From: CAZLPW01 sp964561495 | GTDB taxonomy: Bacteria; Fidelibacterota; Marinisomatia; Marinisomatales; UBA1611 | DNA: 6,494 nt | Assembly (NCBI GenBank): GCA_964561495.1 | Contig: CAZLPW010000104.1 | Span: forward strand, 1-6,494 | Reading direction: 5' to 3' | In this document: piece after piece, positions 6,305 through 6,494 of the stretch | How the letters are laid out: each line of letters begins with the position of its first letter | Numbering within the stretch: position 1 is the stretch's first letter | Translations under genes and position numbers: made by a program | The notes under the pieces: model-generated | Told to the model about the DNA's origin: nothing | The model's database searches: none | What the model saw: the letters and a program-made list of their open reading frames with translations, nothing else

Positions 6305-6334
6305 CTCGAGAGTAAATACCATTTGCCTCTCTAT

Positions 6335-6363
6335 AAAAGCCTCACTTAACTGTGGGGCTTTTT
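6335..6363 (+). terminator. Intrinsic terminator of the tRNA-Arg transcript
   Basis: AAAAGCCTCAC, a 6-nt loop and GTGGGGCTTTT form an 11-bp stem with one T-G pair, followed by more T residues. It begins 30 nt after the tRNA 3' end. Confidence 0.85.
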
Positions 6364-6400
6364 ACTTTCATATCTAATCATATGTATTCATTATTTATCA

Positions 6401-6426
6401 AAAAGTGGGACACAAAAGTGGGACAC
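6401..6426. repeat. Tandem 13-bp direct repeat downstream of the tRNA
   Basis: Two head-to-tail perfect copies of AAAAGTGGGACAC, followed by AAAA as the start of a third. The surrounding 6364-6494 stretch holds no supported gene. A repeat just 3' of a tRNA could be part of an integration-site arm region, but no integrase and no copy of the tRNA 3' end is in the window. Confidence 0.8.
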
Positions 6427-6494
6427 AAAACATCCAATCCAAAAATCTCAACCTAACTTTCCCAACCTAGACTGGAAAGATGGATGATATACAT

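Noticed and set aside
6382..6456. Short plus-strand frame of 24 codons starting ATG 6382
   Set aside because: No ribosome site, and most of it is the tandem repeat; nothing supports a gene.
6364..6494. CRISPR array or phage attachment-site duplication
   Set aside because: Only two short adjacent repeats without spacers, and no second copy of the tRNA 3' end in the window.

Overview
The window is A+T-rich DNA from a diderm (Gram-negative-type) bacterium. The diderm call rests on an Omp85-family outer-membrane barrel protein ending in Phe. Separate secD and secF genes, a long acidic/Asn-rich insertion in SecD, AT-biased codons and several non-ATG starts would suit an uncultured marine lineage of the FCB group, for example Marinimicrobia/SAR406. 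That placement is an impression of style, not a demonstrated assignment.

Layout. Bases 1-3512 carry a plus-strand cluster: secD (its 5' part lies outside the window), secF (1 nt after secD), a methylated-DNA--protein cysteine methyltransferase of the Ogt/MGMT family, and a two-helix membrane protein of the DUF502 family. The methyltransferase reading frame is complete only if it is extended upstream of the first TTG at 2607. It then runs to the end of secF and probably starts at CTG 2364, inside the secF stop codon (CTGA overlap). A convergent minus-strand pair follows: an unrecognised secreted protein (5648-4836) and, 9 nt further on, a small Omp85 protein with one POTRA domain (4826-3531). 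The start of the Omp85 gene contains a terminator-like hairpin plus T-tract inside its signal-peptide codons.

Bases 5724-6230 hold a self-contained unit: a 75-residue protein made of two 33-residue repeats, with a clear GGAGG ribosome site, a good sigma-70-type promoter and a strong terminator. A second, divergent promoter points to a tRNA-Arg(UCU) gene (6231-6304), which has its own terminator. A perfect 7-bp inverted repeat sits exactly 8 nt from the -35 box of each promoter, which is the most suggestive regulatory structure here. The last 130 bases contain no convincing gene, only a tandem 13-bp repeat.

How the genes relate. SecD/SecF assist Sec-dependent export, and the secreted protein and the barrel protein would both be Sec clients. 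The methyltransferase and DUF502 protein appear to be co-transcribed with secDF without an obvious functional tie. I do not see a clear new defence or mobile system. The items most worth a second look are the two-repeat protein with its control region, the secreted-protein/Omp85 pair with its internal terminator, and the recovered start of the methyltransferase.
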